Shown: one piece after another, positions 24,421-35,434 of the stretch
How the letters are laid out: every line of letters begins with the position of its first letter
Numbering within the stretch: the first letter of the stretch is position 1
Source: Piliocolobus tephrosceles
Taxonomy: Eukaryota; Chordata; Mammalia; Primates; Cercopithecidae
Direction of reading: 5' to 3'
NCBI RefSeq assembly: GCF_002776525.5
Contig: NC_045439.1
Span: 121,399,548-121,463,547, forward strand
DNA length: 64,000 nt
Translations under genes and position numbers: made by a program
Notes under the pieces: generated by a model
The model's database searches: none
Seen by the model: the letters and a program-made list of their open reading frames with translations, nothing else
Told to the model about the DNA's origin: nothing

Positions 24421-24790
24421 TGTTTGCTAAAATATGAGATGGTTCAAACCTATAGAAAAGGGTATCTAGTTTTAATGTTTTGCTATATTTCTTCCTTCTC
24501 TGTCTTTTATTGTTACAGATACAGCAAAAACCATATCACCACCATTCCGTTCTTTTCCCTTCTTTGCTTCTCACAAGTGGCCACTGGGTTGTTTAGGAAC
24601 ACTTTGTCTGTTAGAGGCTCCTCTGTTGTGAGTTTTGTTTTTACTCTCTGACATTTTCACAGCCATAGCAATTCTGTGTGGTAGTGGTTGTTTTGACATC
24701 TCTGATATTAGCAGTAGAGTTAGAAGTAGAAGATTTGAGGGCTTTGCTCGGATTTATGTTGTTAAACTTAGGTTCTAGTAACTAATTATC

Positions 24791-24829
24791 ATATACATAC
24801 GTGTATATGTTATATACATACGTGTATAT
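24791..24829. repeat. Duplicated near-palindromic 18-mer
   Basis: The 18-mer ATATACATACGTGTATAT occurs at 24791-24808 and 24812-24829, separated by GTT. Each copy is close to its own reverse complement, so the segment can form small hairpins or cruciforms. It is probably a simple AT-rich duplication. Confidence 0.85.
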
Positions 24830-24997
24830 TTCTAGTCCTGTGATCTCCTAGCTTATGTAAAATTGTGAGTTGCAACGTTTACCCTGCTTAAAGACATGGA
24901 TTTTAAGACCAAGCATGCCATGCCTAACCTCTCTTACGGGAGACAGTCCCAGAAGGGACTAGAAGATGATAATCAAATACATTCATGTAAGTGTGTG

Positions 24998-25440
24998 TTC
25001 CATTTTTCATCCATTTATTAGATCATTGTTTAAAGGGTATGCTCTGTGTCAGTCACTGCACCAGGCTGCAGGGATGCCAGGCAATGAACAACATAGGCAA
25101 AAACTCTGGCTTTAATGAAATTTGTAATCCAGTTGTGAGGAGACAAATACGTCAAATGGAGAAGAAATATGTTAGCTAACTATAAAGCAACATAGATGAA
25201 AAAGGAGTGTAGATTGGGGGCAGGGTTGCTGTTTTACTGAGGGTAGCTAGTGAAGGCCTCTCTAACGTGGGGCTATGTGAGCAGTGGCATGAAGGAAGTG
25301 AGAGGCGAGCTGTGGACATCAAGAGAAGAGCAAGCACAGGTCCTGAAGCAGGCATGTGCTTTACCTGAGGAGAGCTGTGAGGCCAGTGGGGATGGGTGCG
25401 GTGAGCTGGGACAAGTGGTAGGAGGTGTGATCAGAGGTCT
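24998..25440 (-). mobile_element. LINE L2 relic, minus strand
   Basis: The reverse complement of the L2 3' end: CATTTATTAGATCATTG, then GCTCTGTGTCAGTCACTGCACC, then AACATAGGCAAAAACTCTGG. It continues through the GGCCTCTCTAACG and CACAGGTCCTGAAGCAGGC regions further inside L2. The order matches a single inverted L2 fragment. No coding capacity. Confidence 0.68.
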
Positions 25441-25442
25441 CA

Positions 25443-25618
25443 ACTGCTCCTTTAAACAATCCTGTGGTAGAGCTAAGCAGATGTGATTATACCCATTTTT
25501 ACACATCAGGAAACTAGGGCCCAAATTAGGGTAACTCACTCAAGGTCATACTTGCTAGTTGGTGGCAGGGCCAGGTCTAGGATATCTCCTGGATTCCGGA
25601 GCATTGTACTTACCAGGT
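25443..25618 (-). mobile_element. MIR SINE relic, partly inside the palindrome
   Basis: Reversed MIR core: TACCCATTTTTACACATCAGG, then GGTAACTCACTCAAGGTCA, then TTGGTGGCAGGGCCAGGTCT. Its distal part (from about 25555) is the outer portion of the inverted repeat and recurs inverted at about 25760-25820. Confidence 0.7.
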
Positions 25619-25820
25619 ATGACAAATTTTATTTTAGTTTTTGACGGAGTTTTGCTCTGTTACCCAGGCTAGAGTTCAGTGGTGTAATCAGCTACTGTAC
25701 CACTGAACTCTAGCCTGGGTAGCACAGCAAGACTCTGTTCAAAAAAAAATTCTCATATCTGGTAGGTACAATGCTCTGGAATCCAGGACACATGCTAGAT
25801 CTGGCCCTGCCACCAACTAG
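25555..25820. repeat. Imperfect palindrome, ~125-bp arms
   Basis: The left arm, 25555-25683, is repeated in reverse complement at 25699-25820, with a 15-bp spacer (GTAATCAGCTACTGT). The arms contain the end of a MIR plus the first part of an Alu. Clear matches include GGTGGCAGGGCCAG with CTGGCCCTGCCACC, and CTAGAGTTCAGTGGT with ACCACTGAACTCTAG. Divergence between the arms shows that it is old. The right arm displaces the expected middle of the Alu. Confidence 0.93.
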
Positions 25821-25980
25821 TCATGACACCTAGCTGATTTTTTTCTTTTATTTTTTGTACAGTTGGGGTTTCACCAGGTTGCCCAGGCTGGACTTGAACT
25901 CTAGGGCTCAAGCAATCCACCTGCCTTGGCCTCCTACAGTGCCGGGATTACAGGCATGAACCACCATGCCCCACCTTAAC
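25640..25980 (-). mobile_element. Alu SINE, broken by fold-back segment
   Basis: Reversed Alu in two pieces. The first, TTGACGGAGTTTTGCTCTG to GTGTAATCAGC (about 25640-25692), is the tail-proximal arm. The second, from CACCTAGCTGATTTTT to CATGCCCCACC (about 25826-25974), is the rest. The central bases are replaced by the inverted arm at 25699-25820, so about 130 bp lie in place of the roughly 80-100 bases of normal Alu text. Confidence 0.85.
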
Positions 25981-26044
25981 AGTTTTATTTTCTAAAGTGC
26001 TAGGACTGAGAAGAACAGACTTTAGTCTTACTTTATAATTGATT

Positions 26045-26190
26045 CTTTGACCAAATTGCAGTTAATCCCTGGACATTAGTTCCCACATCTATAAAATAAA
26101 GGAAAAATATCTAGGTTGTTGTGAGAACCGCAGAGGATCAGGTGGATTGGGTGGTGTGAACTGGAAAGCACTCCATGCATGATGTGTTGC
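26045..26190 (+). mobile_element. MIR SINE relic
   Basis: Plus-orientation MIR: TCCCACATCTATAAAATAAAGG, then AGGTTGTTGTGAGAACC, then GGAAAGCACTCCATGCA. Diverged fragment of the core and LINE-like 3' end. Confidence 0.6.
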
Positions 26191-26749
26191 TGGGGCTGGA
26201 GTGCCCCTGTGAAAGGGGTTCTGACTGGCAAACCTAAAGTTTGTAAATTGACCTTATTTAAGGCCAGGCCTAAGTGCCAATGTGAGCACCTTTGATTCTA
26301 TAGATGTTCATATTCTGATCTTTCAAAAATGCTGAAAGTAAAGTCAAATGAAGATTGGAACAAATTTAGAAATACCTCAGTGACTCTGTGTCTTCTTTCC
26401 TGCTTGTCCCTAAAGATAACACAGAAATGTAAATATGGTTTGATGTATTTAGCTGGCCCAAATTTTACCACTGTGTATTTTACCTATTTCTATTTTCAGT
26501 GCATTTTTCTTTGTAGTTTCTTGTCTTCTTTAATGTTCTGCCCAATCCTATTAACTTGTCCTTGAGCTGTGTAATCTAGAGTTTAGCTACTGGTGGGTAA
26601 TGGGGTTTGCCTGATGTGGAACCTGATCACAAGGAATAACCAGTCTTTTTTGTGAATGCTGCAGCTCAGCCCAGCCTCTGACTGCTTGGGGGCTGTTGGA
26701 TCTCCTGAAAGCTGCTGCTAGTCTGGCATTCCTGGAGCAACACAAGCCT
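26191..26749. other. Unlabelled DNA, no gene seen
   Basis: No repeat or exon assigned. The 78-codon plus frame at 26329-26565 has cysteine- and leucine-rich content without a domain. Confidence 0.4.
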
Positions 26750-27620
26750 TATGAGGAAATTGGGACAAGTTTCAGTTCTGTTTTGGTCTCAGTTGTAGAG
26801 GAAGGACGATTTGTGGGGGAAGACCTGAGAAAGAGCTTTCCAGGCAGAAGGGACAAAAAGCACGAAATGTTTGATGCAATTGAGGAACCAAAGAAAGGTC
26901 AGCATGTCTAGAGCACAGTGGAAGTGGAGAATAAACAAGATTGAAGGGGTAGTGGACCCAGATCCTATAAGGCCTTGTCAAGAGCCATGATCTGGAGCTT
27001 CTATACACATAGTAGGACATGAGAGGCAGTTTTTAAGCAAAGACATGGCATGGCATGTTTTACATTCTGGCTCTCACGAAAGCAAATGGGATCAGCATGT
27101 ATACCACTTAGGAGGCTTGTGCAGAGGTCCAGTGGCAATGTGATGGTGTCTTGGGCCAAGTGAAAGCACTGAAGTGGGGACCAGTGTTCTATTCAGGATT
27201 TATGTAGAGCGCTAAGTAGTGCTAAAAGATTGAGTTGGGTAAATGGTAAGGAAAATAATGGAATCAAGGATAATTTCTAGTTCTTCAGTATATGTAGCTC
27301 AGTGGTGATACTATTTATTGTAAAGGTGAAAGACTTGAGGAGATGTGGATTAGCAAAGACTAGGAGACAGAGGAGATAGCAAATCATCGATGCAGTTTGG
27401 CCATGTTACTTTGAGAGGCCTGTTACAGACACCTGAATGGGGTCATTGCTTAGGGGTTGCAACCTGGAACTCAGGGAGTTGCTGTGGGCATGAGATACAG
27501 ATTTGGGATTCCTTAGCTTTGAAGTGGTGTTTGAAGTGATGCTCTGGATGGTTAAGATGACCCAGGAAGAAAGTGTAGCCAAGACAGAGACCTGGGGTGC
27601 TCAACATTTAGCAGTCTAAG
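26750..27620 (-). mobile_element. LINE L2 relic, minus strand
   Basis: Text matches the reverse complement of internal L2 in the expected order: GAAAGAGCTTTCCAGGCAGA, CAGCATGTCTAGAGCACAG, CCTATAAGGCCTTGTCAAGAG, GTGGGGACCAG, and AGACACCTGAATGGGG. It is strongly diverged, with no ORF2 frame left. The edges are approximate. Confidence 0.6.
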
Positions 27621-27668
27621 AGAGGAGGAGGAGCACATTGCAGAGGAAATGGAAAACAAGGGTTTGGT

Positions 27669-27685
27669 AAAAAAAAAAAAAAAAA
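27669..27685. repeat. (A)17 homopolymer
   Basis: Seventeen consecutive A residues following GGTTTGGT. No recognisable element lies immediately upstream, so its origin as a retrotransposon tail is not shown. Confidence 0.95.
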
Positions 27686-28154
27686 GAACTTTTAAAAAGG
27701 GGAACAAATACCAGTGTTTCTTTCGTGGAGAGAATATTATCAACATTGTCCCTTCAAATACAAGTAGAATTCAGGGTAACTACTTGTTATAGGATTTTTT
27801 AAAATGCTTATTAAAAAGCTATATATTTTTATTCTTAAGAAAGTAAATCTATGAGTAAACAGCCACAAAAGAAGAAAATAAATTAAAAAGTATGGAAAAG
27901 AAGAGAAGCCACATAAAATTCAAAGACTGTTTCATGGCAATTCTGATTTCAAAATGCTAACATGTTGGTCTGTTTTTCCAATCTTTTCTAATACCCGTAA
28001 GACGTTTTTGTATAATTGAGGTGATATATAGACAACTGTGTACTTTAATAATGCTCTTTTAATGCTCTTTACACTGTACATTATAATGGAAACAATTTCC
28101 CCTTTTATAAATTTCTAAATAAAATTTTCATACCTGCACGTATATCTTTTCACA
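27686..28154. other. Unlabelled AT-rich DNA
   Basis: Strongly AT-rich with no confident repeat call. The right part could be a diverged L1 3' segment that merges with the L1 at 28155. Confidence 0.35.
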
Positions 28155-28545
28155 TATTTATTTTTTATTAACACATAATGATTATATATATTTCTGGGGT
28201 ATGTGTTATATTGATGCCTGTGTACAACATGTAATGATTAAATTCGAGCAATTAGGATATCCATCACCTCCAGCATTTATTATTCCTTTGTGTTGAGAAC
28301 ATCACAAATTTTCTCTTCTAGCTATTTTGAAATATACATAAATTATTGCTATCTATAGTCACCCTATTGTTTATAAAACACTAGAACATATTCCTTCCAT
28401 CTAACTGTATTTTCGTACACCAATTCTTATTCTTCTTTATTCCCCTTTTTCCCCTACCCTTCCCAGCTTTTGTTAACCACAATTTTACTTTCTATCTCCA
28501 TGAGATCCACTTTTTTTAGTTCCCACATATGAATGATAGCACTGC
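28155..28545 (-). mobile_element. L1 3' UTR fragment, minus strand
   Basis: Reversed L1 3' UTR: a TTTATTTTTTATT tail side, ATATATATTTCTGGGGTATG, CAATTAGGATATCCATCACC, TATAGTCACCCTATTG, and CTCCATGAGATCCAC leading to TTCCCACATATGAATGATAGC. The order is canonical for L1MA/L1P-age copies. It is 5' truncated and noncoding. No target-site duplication identified. Confidence 0.82.
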
Positions 28546-30029
28546 TTGTATACTTCTAAACTTGTTTTTTAAATGCTTCCAAATCTGTATCTTTGTTGTT
28601 CATTGAGTAGTTTCTGCTTTCTTTGTTTTTCCTCTTAGAGGACATAGTGAAGTAGACAACTCATCTCCTTGACCTGATATTTTCCTACTACATCAATTTA
28701 CTATACAGAAAAAGTAAAAAGTCAACTGCCAGCTTAGAAATTTGACTTAGCAATATTGCCAGTAGTGAGGGAACCACTGGATATGGACACCTTGCAGTTC
28801 AGCACTATCCTTCATTTTCCTTCAACTTTAAATGAAAATTTGTTATGCATGTCCCATTCTCAGGTTAGATTTCATAACAAAACAATCCTTTAAAATATCT
28901 CAATCAAATGAGTTTAAAAATAAGATGACAGTTTTTTTAAAGGAACATTGCTAAAATATACAGTACTCTGAATTTGAAATTCCCAAACGTAGGAAGCTAA
29001 ATATATTTTCTGCACACAGAAGATCATCATCAATGTCAATTGAGACAGTGACTATTTTTGGCCTATTGATTGAATTACACTATGTAAAAAAATTGCTAAA
29101 ATGGCCTGATGTAAAAGACTAAGTAAAATGCATGCCACACACCTACCTGAGTTTTAAACTTTTATGCATTGTAGAATATCATTAATATGTCTTTAACCCT
29201 GCATATTTTTAGCCCATAGGGTAAATGTATATGTAAATTGAAAAGTAACACATAGTATCATTCCTTTTACAGTAGTAAGGCTTGGATTGAGAAAAAATCG
29301 CATTTTAAGACCCTTTAAAAAATTAAGGGATGAAAATGATTTTTTTAAAACCTAATTATTTGGATAATGGAAGCAAATCTTTAATCAAGATGCATTGATC
29401 TTCTAGGGAAATTCAATCATTAAGAAATGATAACAATTAGAGATGTTTGACTGAGTGTTCTATGTATATTCCTGCATGTCTTTTTTTCTACTCAAAGTTT
29501 GTACCCTCAAGTTTCTATAACTACTACTTATTACAATGGAAAAGATGATTTCTGTGGCCCATAATTTATCTCCCATTATATCTTGACACCATATTCTGTA
29601 AAAGATGTGCATGCAGGTACACAGGTGTGGGAGCAAAAAGTTCTGTGAGCTTCAACTACAAGTACATCCTATCTTGGTCTTACATTGTGTATCCCTTGAA
29701 GGTTTTGTTTAGGAACTGACACATGAAAAGTCTTATGTATTCATTTGTTGAAGTAAATGAAAGACAGCATTTTAGAAACGAAGGTGAGTCCAGCTTAGAG
29801 AGGACTGTACAACATGCAGAACTGGATTGAGACAACGAACCTCATGTTCTTCTTCCTCCTTTGGCAGATTTTGCTCCATAGGTCACAGAGCCATGGATTC
29901 CATGTTATTTTTAGGTCCGAATAGCAGGCTTCCTATAGATTCCCAAGGTTTTCTTTGTTAGACAGGCAGGAATAGGAGAGCAGAGGACCAGAATCTGAGA
30001 GAGAAGAGTGTGCAGAAAGACCCAAATTC
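28546..30029. other. Unlabelled AT-rich DNA
   Basis: No repeat, RNA gene or exon recognised across 1.5 kb. Base composition is low in G+C and no open frame is long enough to matter. Confidence 0.45.
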
Positions 30030-30245
30030 AACAAATATATATTAAATATCTGCTGCATTCCAGACACTTTGCATCAACTTTCTCATGTTCCTCCTAAATG
30101 ACAATATAAGACTCCTATAAGTAGGTATTACAAGCCCATTTTACTGATGAGCAAACTGAAGTTTTGATGTTGTACATAACCTAACCTGAGGGTATCTTGT
30201 GTAAAGGCCATCCTGAGATTTGAACTGAAGTCTCCTGACATTTAA
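30030..30245 (-). mobile_element. MIR SINE relic
   Basis: Reversed MIR: ATCTGCTGCATTCCAGACAC, then ATAAGTAGGTATTACAAGCC, then CATTTTACTGATGAGCAAAC, then GAGATTTGAACTGAAGTCTCC. A nearly complete but diverged copy. Confidence 0.78.
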
Positions 30246-30394
30246 GACATGATAGGGACTTCGAAATAAACAAATATCCAAAAGAATGGATAAGTCTGGA
30301 TTAATCCTATTTGAGATGGTCTGTCCCATCCCTCTTCTGGTCTCCAATGAAAAACTTGCACAAACCATGGAAGATTCAAATAAAACACAGAATT

Positions 30395-30535
30395 TTCTAT
30401 TTGGAAAGGATACCTTTATATATGAGAAACTTAGATACAAAGAGGTTAAATTATTTACCCAAGGCCACATTGTCACTAGTAGCAAACCCAAGTCCTGAAT
30501 TCTCAGCCTGGGGTCTTTCAACATCCTTTCTAATA
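30395..30535 (-). mobile_element. MIR SINE fragment
   Basis: Reversed MIR core only: TATGAGAAACTTAGATACAA, then AAATTATTTACCCAAGGCCAC, then CCCAAGTCCTGAATTCTC. This second MIR lies about 150 bp beyond the one ending at 30245. They could be separate insertions or a duplication. Confidence 0.65.
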
Positions 30536-30606
30536 ACCAATATTTGAATGAGATAGTAATTTTCTAATCAAATCTGAATTTTCTCTAATCAAATAGAACT
30601 GCTTTG

Positions 30607-30997
30607 GATGCTATTTTCATCTGCTAGGGCTGACATATCCAGAATATCACAGATTGGATGGCTTAAACAACAGAAATTTATTTTCTTCCAGTTCTGGGGG
30701 CTTGAAGTCCAAGGTCAGGGTGCTGGTGGTGATGATTTCTACAGACCTTTCTTCCTGGCCTGTAGACTGCTGCCATTGTGCTGTGTCCTCACATGCCGTT
30801 TCCTCTGTGCTCGTGCACTCCTGGTATCTCTCCCTCCTCTTACAAGGATATCAGTCCTATTGGATTAGGACCCCATCCTTATGGACCTCAATTAATATTA
30901 CCTTTTTAAAGGCCCTATCTCTAAATACAGTCATATTGGGTACTAAAGCTTCAAAGTCTGAATTTTTTGGGGGGACACACTTGAGTCCATAACAGAT
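30607..30997 (-). mobile_element. MLT1/MaLR LTR (ERVL-MaLR), minus strand
   Basis: A solo LTR of the mammalian apparent LTR retrotransposon group, reversed. Landmarks in plus-strand order are CATCTGCTAGGGCTG, CAGAAATTTATTTTCTTCC, GTGTCCTCACATGCCG, CCTATTGGATTAGGACCCC, AAAGGCCCTATCTC and GAGTCCATAACA. No internal retroviral genes are attached. The overlapping 86- and 112-codon plus-strand frames inside it are incidental. Confidence 0.85.
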
Positions 30998-31009
30998 ATA
31001 TAATAGGTA

Positions 31010-31135
31010 TTAGGTTGGCACAATAGTAATTGCGGGTTCTGCCATTAAAAGTAATGGTCTACAAAAAAAAATTTCCTAGAACTATACCCATTACTTTTAA
31101 TGGCAGAACCGATAGTTACTTTTGCACCAACTTAA
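31010..31135. mobile_element. MADE1-like mariner MITE, long-hairpin form
   Basis: Inverted repeats of about 47 bp face each other: TTAGGTTGGCACAATAGTAA at the left and the matching TTACTTTTGCACCAACTTAA at the right, each continuing through CCATTAAAAGTAATGG or its complement. A ~30-bp A-rich loop lies between them. TA dinucleotides flank the element at 31008-31009 and 31136-31137, as expected for Tc1/mariner insertion. The ordinary MADE1 consensus is about 80 bp, so this copy is longer because both arms keep the AAAAGTAAT block. Confidence 0.9.
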
Positions 31136-31137
31136 TA

Positions 31138-31599
31138 TATTAGAACAGTGGTTCCCTGTCAACGTAGATGGGGTAATTGACTTTACCACTTAGGTATGAA
31201 GTTGCAGCTGGATGTATTCACCTTTATTATTCACATAAAATCTGTAAAATGACTTTGGGACTGTGTTTGAATCGGAGAGGTGGGATTTGGGGAAGATACT
31301 TTACTTCAATTTCTTACTTGTTTTGGTTCTCATACGAGCGAGTGACAAAGGCCACTCACAAGAGCGATGTTCCTGATGCCAAACATCTGACATCCTTTGC
31401 CTAGGCCCTGAAGCCAGCCCTTGAGCTGTGTGACTGAATGTCATCATTCTTTCTCCAAAGGGACTATAACAAAACCTGTCCAGGTTTGGTCAGCCAAACT
31501 TCTAATGTAGTAAAGAAAATGAAGATTTGGTCAGGATGGGAAGGAGGAGCAGAATCAGAAAGATAAAACTAGTATTCACATGTAGATGCCCTTTCACAA
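31138..31599. other. Unlabelled DNA, no gene seen
   Basis: No named repeat or exon. The 75-codon plus frame at 31177-31404 shows no domain. Confidence 0.4.
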
Positions 31600-31765
31600 G
31601 AACACTCACTTAATCCTAGCAAATATTCTGTGAAGTAAGTAATATCCCTATTTTTATAGATAAGAAAATTGAAACTCAGTAATGTTATGTAATTTGTACA
31701 GGTTTTTAAGTGGAGTGAATGGTGAAGTTTTGCTTTAAACTGGGTTTTTAAGTTCATATTCTTTT
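31600..31765 (-). mobile_element. MIR SINE relic
   Basis: Reversed MIR: AACACTCACTTAATCCTAGC, then GTGAAGTAAGTAATATCCC, then ATAGATAAGAAAATTGAAAC. The tRNA-related end is barely recognisable. Confidence 0.7.
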
Positions 31766-33431
31766 TTACCCATCTGTGTTGAATCCCTAAGTTATAAATA
31801 ACAAAATATACCATTATTTTGTAGATTATTTTTTGACAATGGAGAAATGTCACTTGGCTATTCTGGTTGTCTCTATGTGAACTGTTAGGCATTTTTAAAT
31901 GTGGAGTTTCAGTTATGTACCAGTTGTGACTCATCCCACAAATATTTATTAAGAACTTTGTTTAAGGAACTGTTAGGCAGTACTAAAAAAATAAAGATGA
32001 ACACTGTTCTTAAGTAGCTTACAGTATAGAAGAGAGAAAATACAAAGTTAAATACATGTAATGTAAAGCAATAAGTGACAAGGGCCATCAGAGAGACAAT
32101 GACCAGGTACTTGCGCAGTTAAAGAAGAGAAGGCTTTTAGACAGGAGCTCAAACACCTAACCATGCTTGTATGATCTTGATTCTCAGATTACATCATCCA
32201 GCCTATGTTCACCACTGTCTCAATGAAACAAACAACAAAAAAAGCAGAGAATAATCAAATCAAAGGCAACACCAAAAATGGAAGCTGTAACAAATCCAGA
32301 AATTTCACTGCAAAGCCTCAAGCGCACGTGGTAATTCAGAGGAATTCAATAAAGAAACCTTGTTTAGTAAAAGATTTTTTAATCCTCTGCTAAATGATCA
32401 CAAGTTGCTTGTTGTGAGCTACTTCTCTGTGTGATTATTATCTTTCATAGATCCACCAGTGTTCAAATGAAATGTGAAATCTGATTCAAAGACAAATATA
32501 TTGCAAAATATTTTAAATAACTTATTATGGTCCTTGGTAAAATTCTATGGATCCCCTATTGTATATAGAAATTTAACCCAAGACCTTTCACTACTCTGGT
32601 ATTTATACAAAGAGCCACTGGAATGACCTATGAACAGAAAAGTTTTAAATGAAGCAGTATCCCTAAAAACTCTGCTATACCCATCTCATCAACCTCCTTC
32701 ACTTTAGGAGATATTATGGGATTTTATTTCTTGATTAACTTTCTCACATTTTTCTCTTCTTTTAGGAAATAGGCCTAATTGACTACAACCAAGGCTGCTT
32801 CAGAACTAATGGGAAGAAAGAGACAAATAGTGTATATAACTCAGTACATCATGAAGCTCTAATATGTTAGTGAATGTTTAATAATCAGTCATCAGCTATC
32901 TGTCTGTAGAGCTGTGATGTTACCCAAAAGGTAATGAGGTGGTCTTCATTCTTAGGATACTTAACGAAGCATCTATGGTAGGCAAGATAATGACCCAAGT
33001 CTCAAATATAGCCTTACTAGGGATTACTGCTTCAACATATGACTTGGAGGGCGAGGTGGGGGACAAATATTCAGTCCATAGCAACCATATACACTCTATA
33101 TCCAGCTTTTTCTTTTGCTATATCTTATCATTCCATGTCTATGGCAAATATTACTACAGCATTTTAATTTAGTTCAGGCATAGAGTTCTGACGTAAATGT
33201 AGCCACAACTAGTCCCCAATCATTGGACATTTAAATCTGTTTTTCTAATTTTTGCCTGGAAGAGATCATTTTATGATGACTATTCTTGTAGCTAAATCAT
33301 GGCAGTCATCCTTTCATTAGCAAAAAGTAGGTATTTCTTAAATTTCTCACTTAAAATGTTTAAATTGTCTTTCAGATATACAGATATCAAATTAATGGAA
33401 AAAAATTATTGTAATAAAAATGAATGCTTTT
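31766..33431. other. Unlabelled DNA, weak exon-like string
   Basis: No repeat recognised. A strong-looking splice acceptor ends at 32765 and is followed by 34 open codons and a stop (see findings). I do not annotate it as an exon because length and context are compatible with chance. Confidence 0.4.
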
Positions 33432-34110
33432 GATTTGTTCATTTCTTTGAGGCATGATATGCATGCAGTTAAATGCACACATCTTAAGCATACAGCTTGA
33501 TATTTTACATATGTGAACACCTATCTGAACACCACCCAGATCAAAACACAGAACATTTCCATCATCCCAGGAATCTCTTTTATTCCCCTTTCCAGTCAGT
33601 AGCCCCTATCATCAGAAGTAAACATTATTCTGATTTTTATCACGATAGTTATGCCTGTTCTTGACGTGTAAATAAGTGGAATCACAGAGTGTATATTAAC
33701 TCTTTTAGGTTTTGATTTCCTTCATTCAGTATGTTTTTGAGACTCATCCATGTTGTTTCATGTGTTAGTATAGCTTCTTTTTTATTGCTGACAGTATTTG
33801 GTTGTATGGATATGTCATAATTTGTCCTCTTGATGTACATTTGGGTTGTTTCCAATTTTGGGTTATTATGAATAAAGTTGTTTTGAACATTCTAGTATTA
33901 GTCTTTGTGAACATATGTGCTCATTTCTCCTGGGTACACAGATCAGAGTAGAATTGCTGCATCATAGGAATGTTATGCCTAATTTTTTCAGAAACTGCCA
34001 ACAGTTTCCCCAGTAGTTGTAATATTTTACAGTCTACTCGAAATGTCTAAGTGTTAGGGTTGTTCCAAATCCTGGCTTTCACTTGATATAGCCAGTCTTT
34101 TTTTTGGAAC
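33432..34110 (-). mobile_element. Old L1 (L1M type), minus strand
   Basis: Reversed L1 3' UTR and distal ORF2: GGCATGATATGCATGCAGTT, GTGAACACCTATCTGAACACC, AGCCCCTATCATCAGAAGTA, TAAGTGGAATCACAGAGTG, CATCCATGTTGTTTCATGTG, then the ORF2-derived ACATTTGGGTTGTTTCC. Frames are broken throughout. Confidence 0.8.
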
Positions 34111-34276
34111 CATGCTAGTGAGTATGTTGTAGGAATCCACTCATTTATTTTTTTCAATCTCAAAAAAGAGTGTTTGTCTAAAATGATCCTAAATCACTAG
34201 ATTTGAGGACATTTCAATTTTGTGGAATGAAAGAAAGTATTAATAATATAACTTTTACTAGTCCTGCCTTTTAGTA

Positions 34277-34279
<3 letters not shown>

Positions 34280-34307
<28 letters not shown>
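34280..34307. repeat. (A)28 homopolymer
   Basis: Twenty-eight consecutive A residues after TTTTAGTAGGT. The sequence upstream is not recognisable as a retroelement, so whether this is a tail is open. It is likely length-polymorphic. Confidence 0.95.
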
Positions 34308-34309
<2 letters not shown>

Positions 34310-35434
34310 CTGTCTATGCGGTTCAAATAAAATAGTTATTTTTCCTCCTTTTATTTTAAATGAGACTAGACATTCCCTTCTCCATTTTGAGGTTTGGCTT
34401 TTAAATCTAAATTTCTTGCTTTAAGTTGTAAATTTCATAACTTAGTCTGGCCAGCGGTAACAGTTTATGCTGCTACAAGCAGAATTGCTCCTCCTTCCAA
34501 TTATGCATGCATCCCAGTTTTTACTGCCTTCATCTCTGCTTTACGTTTTGTTGGTTATCATTTATTTCTGATGTTTAGTTAGAACTGGGCCACTGGGAGG
34601 TCTGGTTCCTTTAGAAAAGGCAGACACTGTACTTGCCTTATAGGACAGGCTGATGCTTCTGTCCTGGGTGGGGAAGGTAGTTCATTTCCATGACTTTAAT
34701 GGCAACACCCTTGGACCTTGTCATTTTCTGATATGGACCTCATTTCCTTCTTTTTTTGATCCCATGGAGATGGGTCCAGAAACCTCTAAGTAGCACACTG
34801 AAAAATTGGGCATGACTAAGCCACAGTAGCTCGGGGGAATAATTTTGTAGAGCTTTCTCTTGTCATTTAGCCCAGTTATTTGGTGTAGAGCTTTCCCAAC
34901 ATTTCTCTCCCAACAGAGATCTGACTCCCTTAATCTATATCAGATGTGATGAGGAAGCCTGGAGTTTATTTTGGACTTCATGATAGATTAGAAAATAAGC
35001 ATACACAGAGCTTCTTTCTTGCTGTTGGCAAGTGGTTTTAGTTTGTTTTGACTCTTACACTGCTTTCCTGTAGTTCAGAGAGTTCTGTTGGATTCCGATG
35101 TTTTACAAAGCCTGGGATAGTGCCACACCCAGTAGGTGCTTTGATGAGGACATTTCCCTGATTGTGTTTCCCCACCTGGGTTGAAATGTGGCTCTGAAAG
35201 AACTGAGAGGAAAGAGCTTACATCTGCTAGCCCTAGGATTTCAGGGATGTAAGTGCTCTCTGTAGACCACAGAAATATGCCTTTCTCTTAGTATAGGTTC
35301 AAAGAAAATGAAAAAAGAAAAATCTAATGTTAGGAACAAAATTAAGCAGACAAACTAAGATTGTTTGCTATCGTTTTGATCTTTCTCAGTGTTTGTAAAT
35401 TACAGCCTGTTAAGGCATATCACTTTGTTCACCT
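34308..35434. other. Unlabelled DNA, no gene seen
   Basis: No named repeat or exon. The 62-codon plus frame at 34394-34582 shows no domain. Confidence 0.45.

Noticed and set aside
30608..30992. Overlapping 86- and 112-codon plus-strand frames
   Set aside because: They lie inside the reversed MaLR LTR and follow its sequence.
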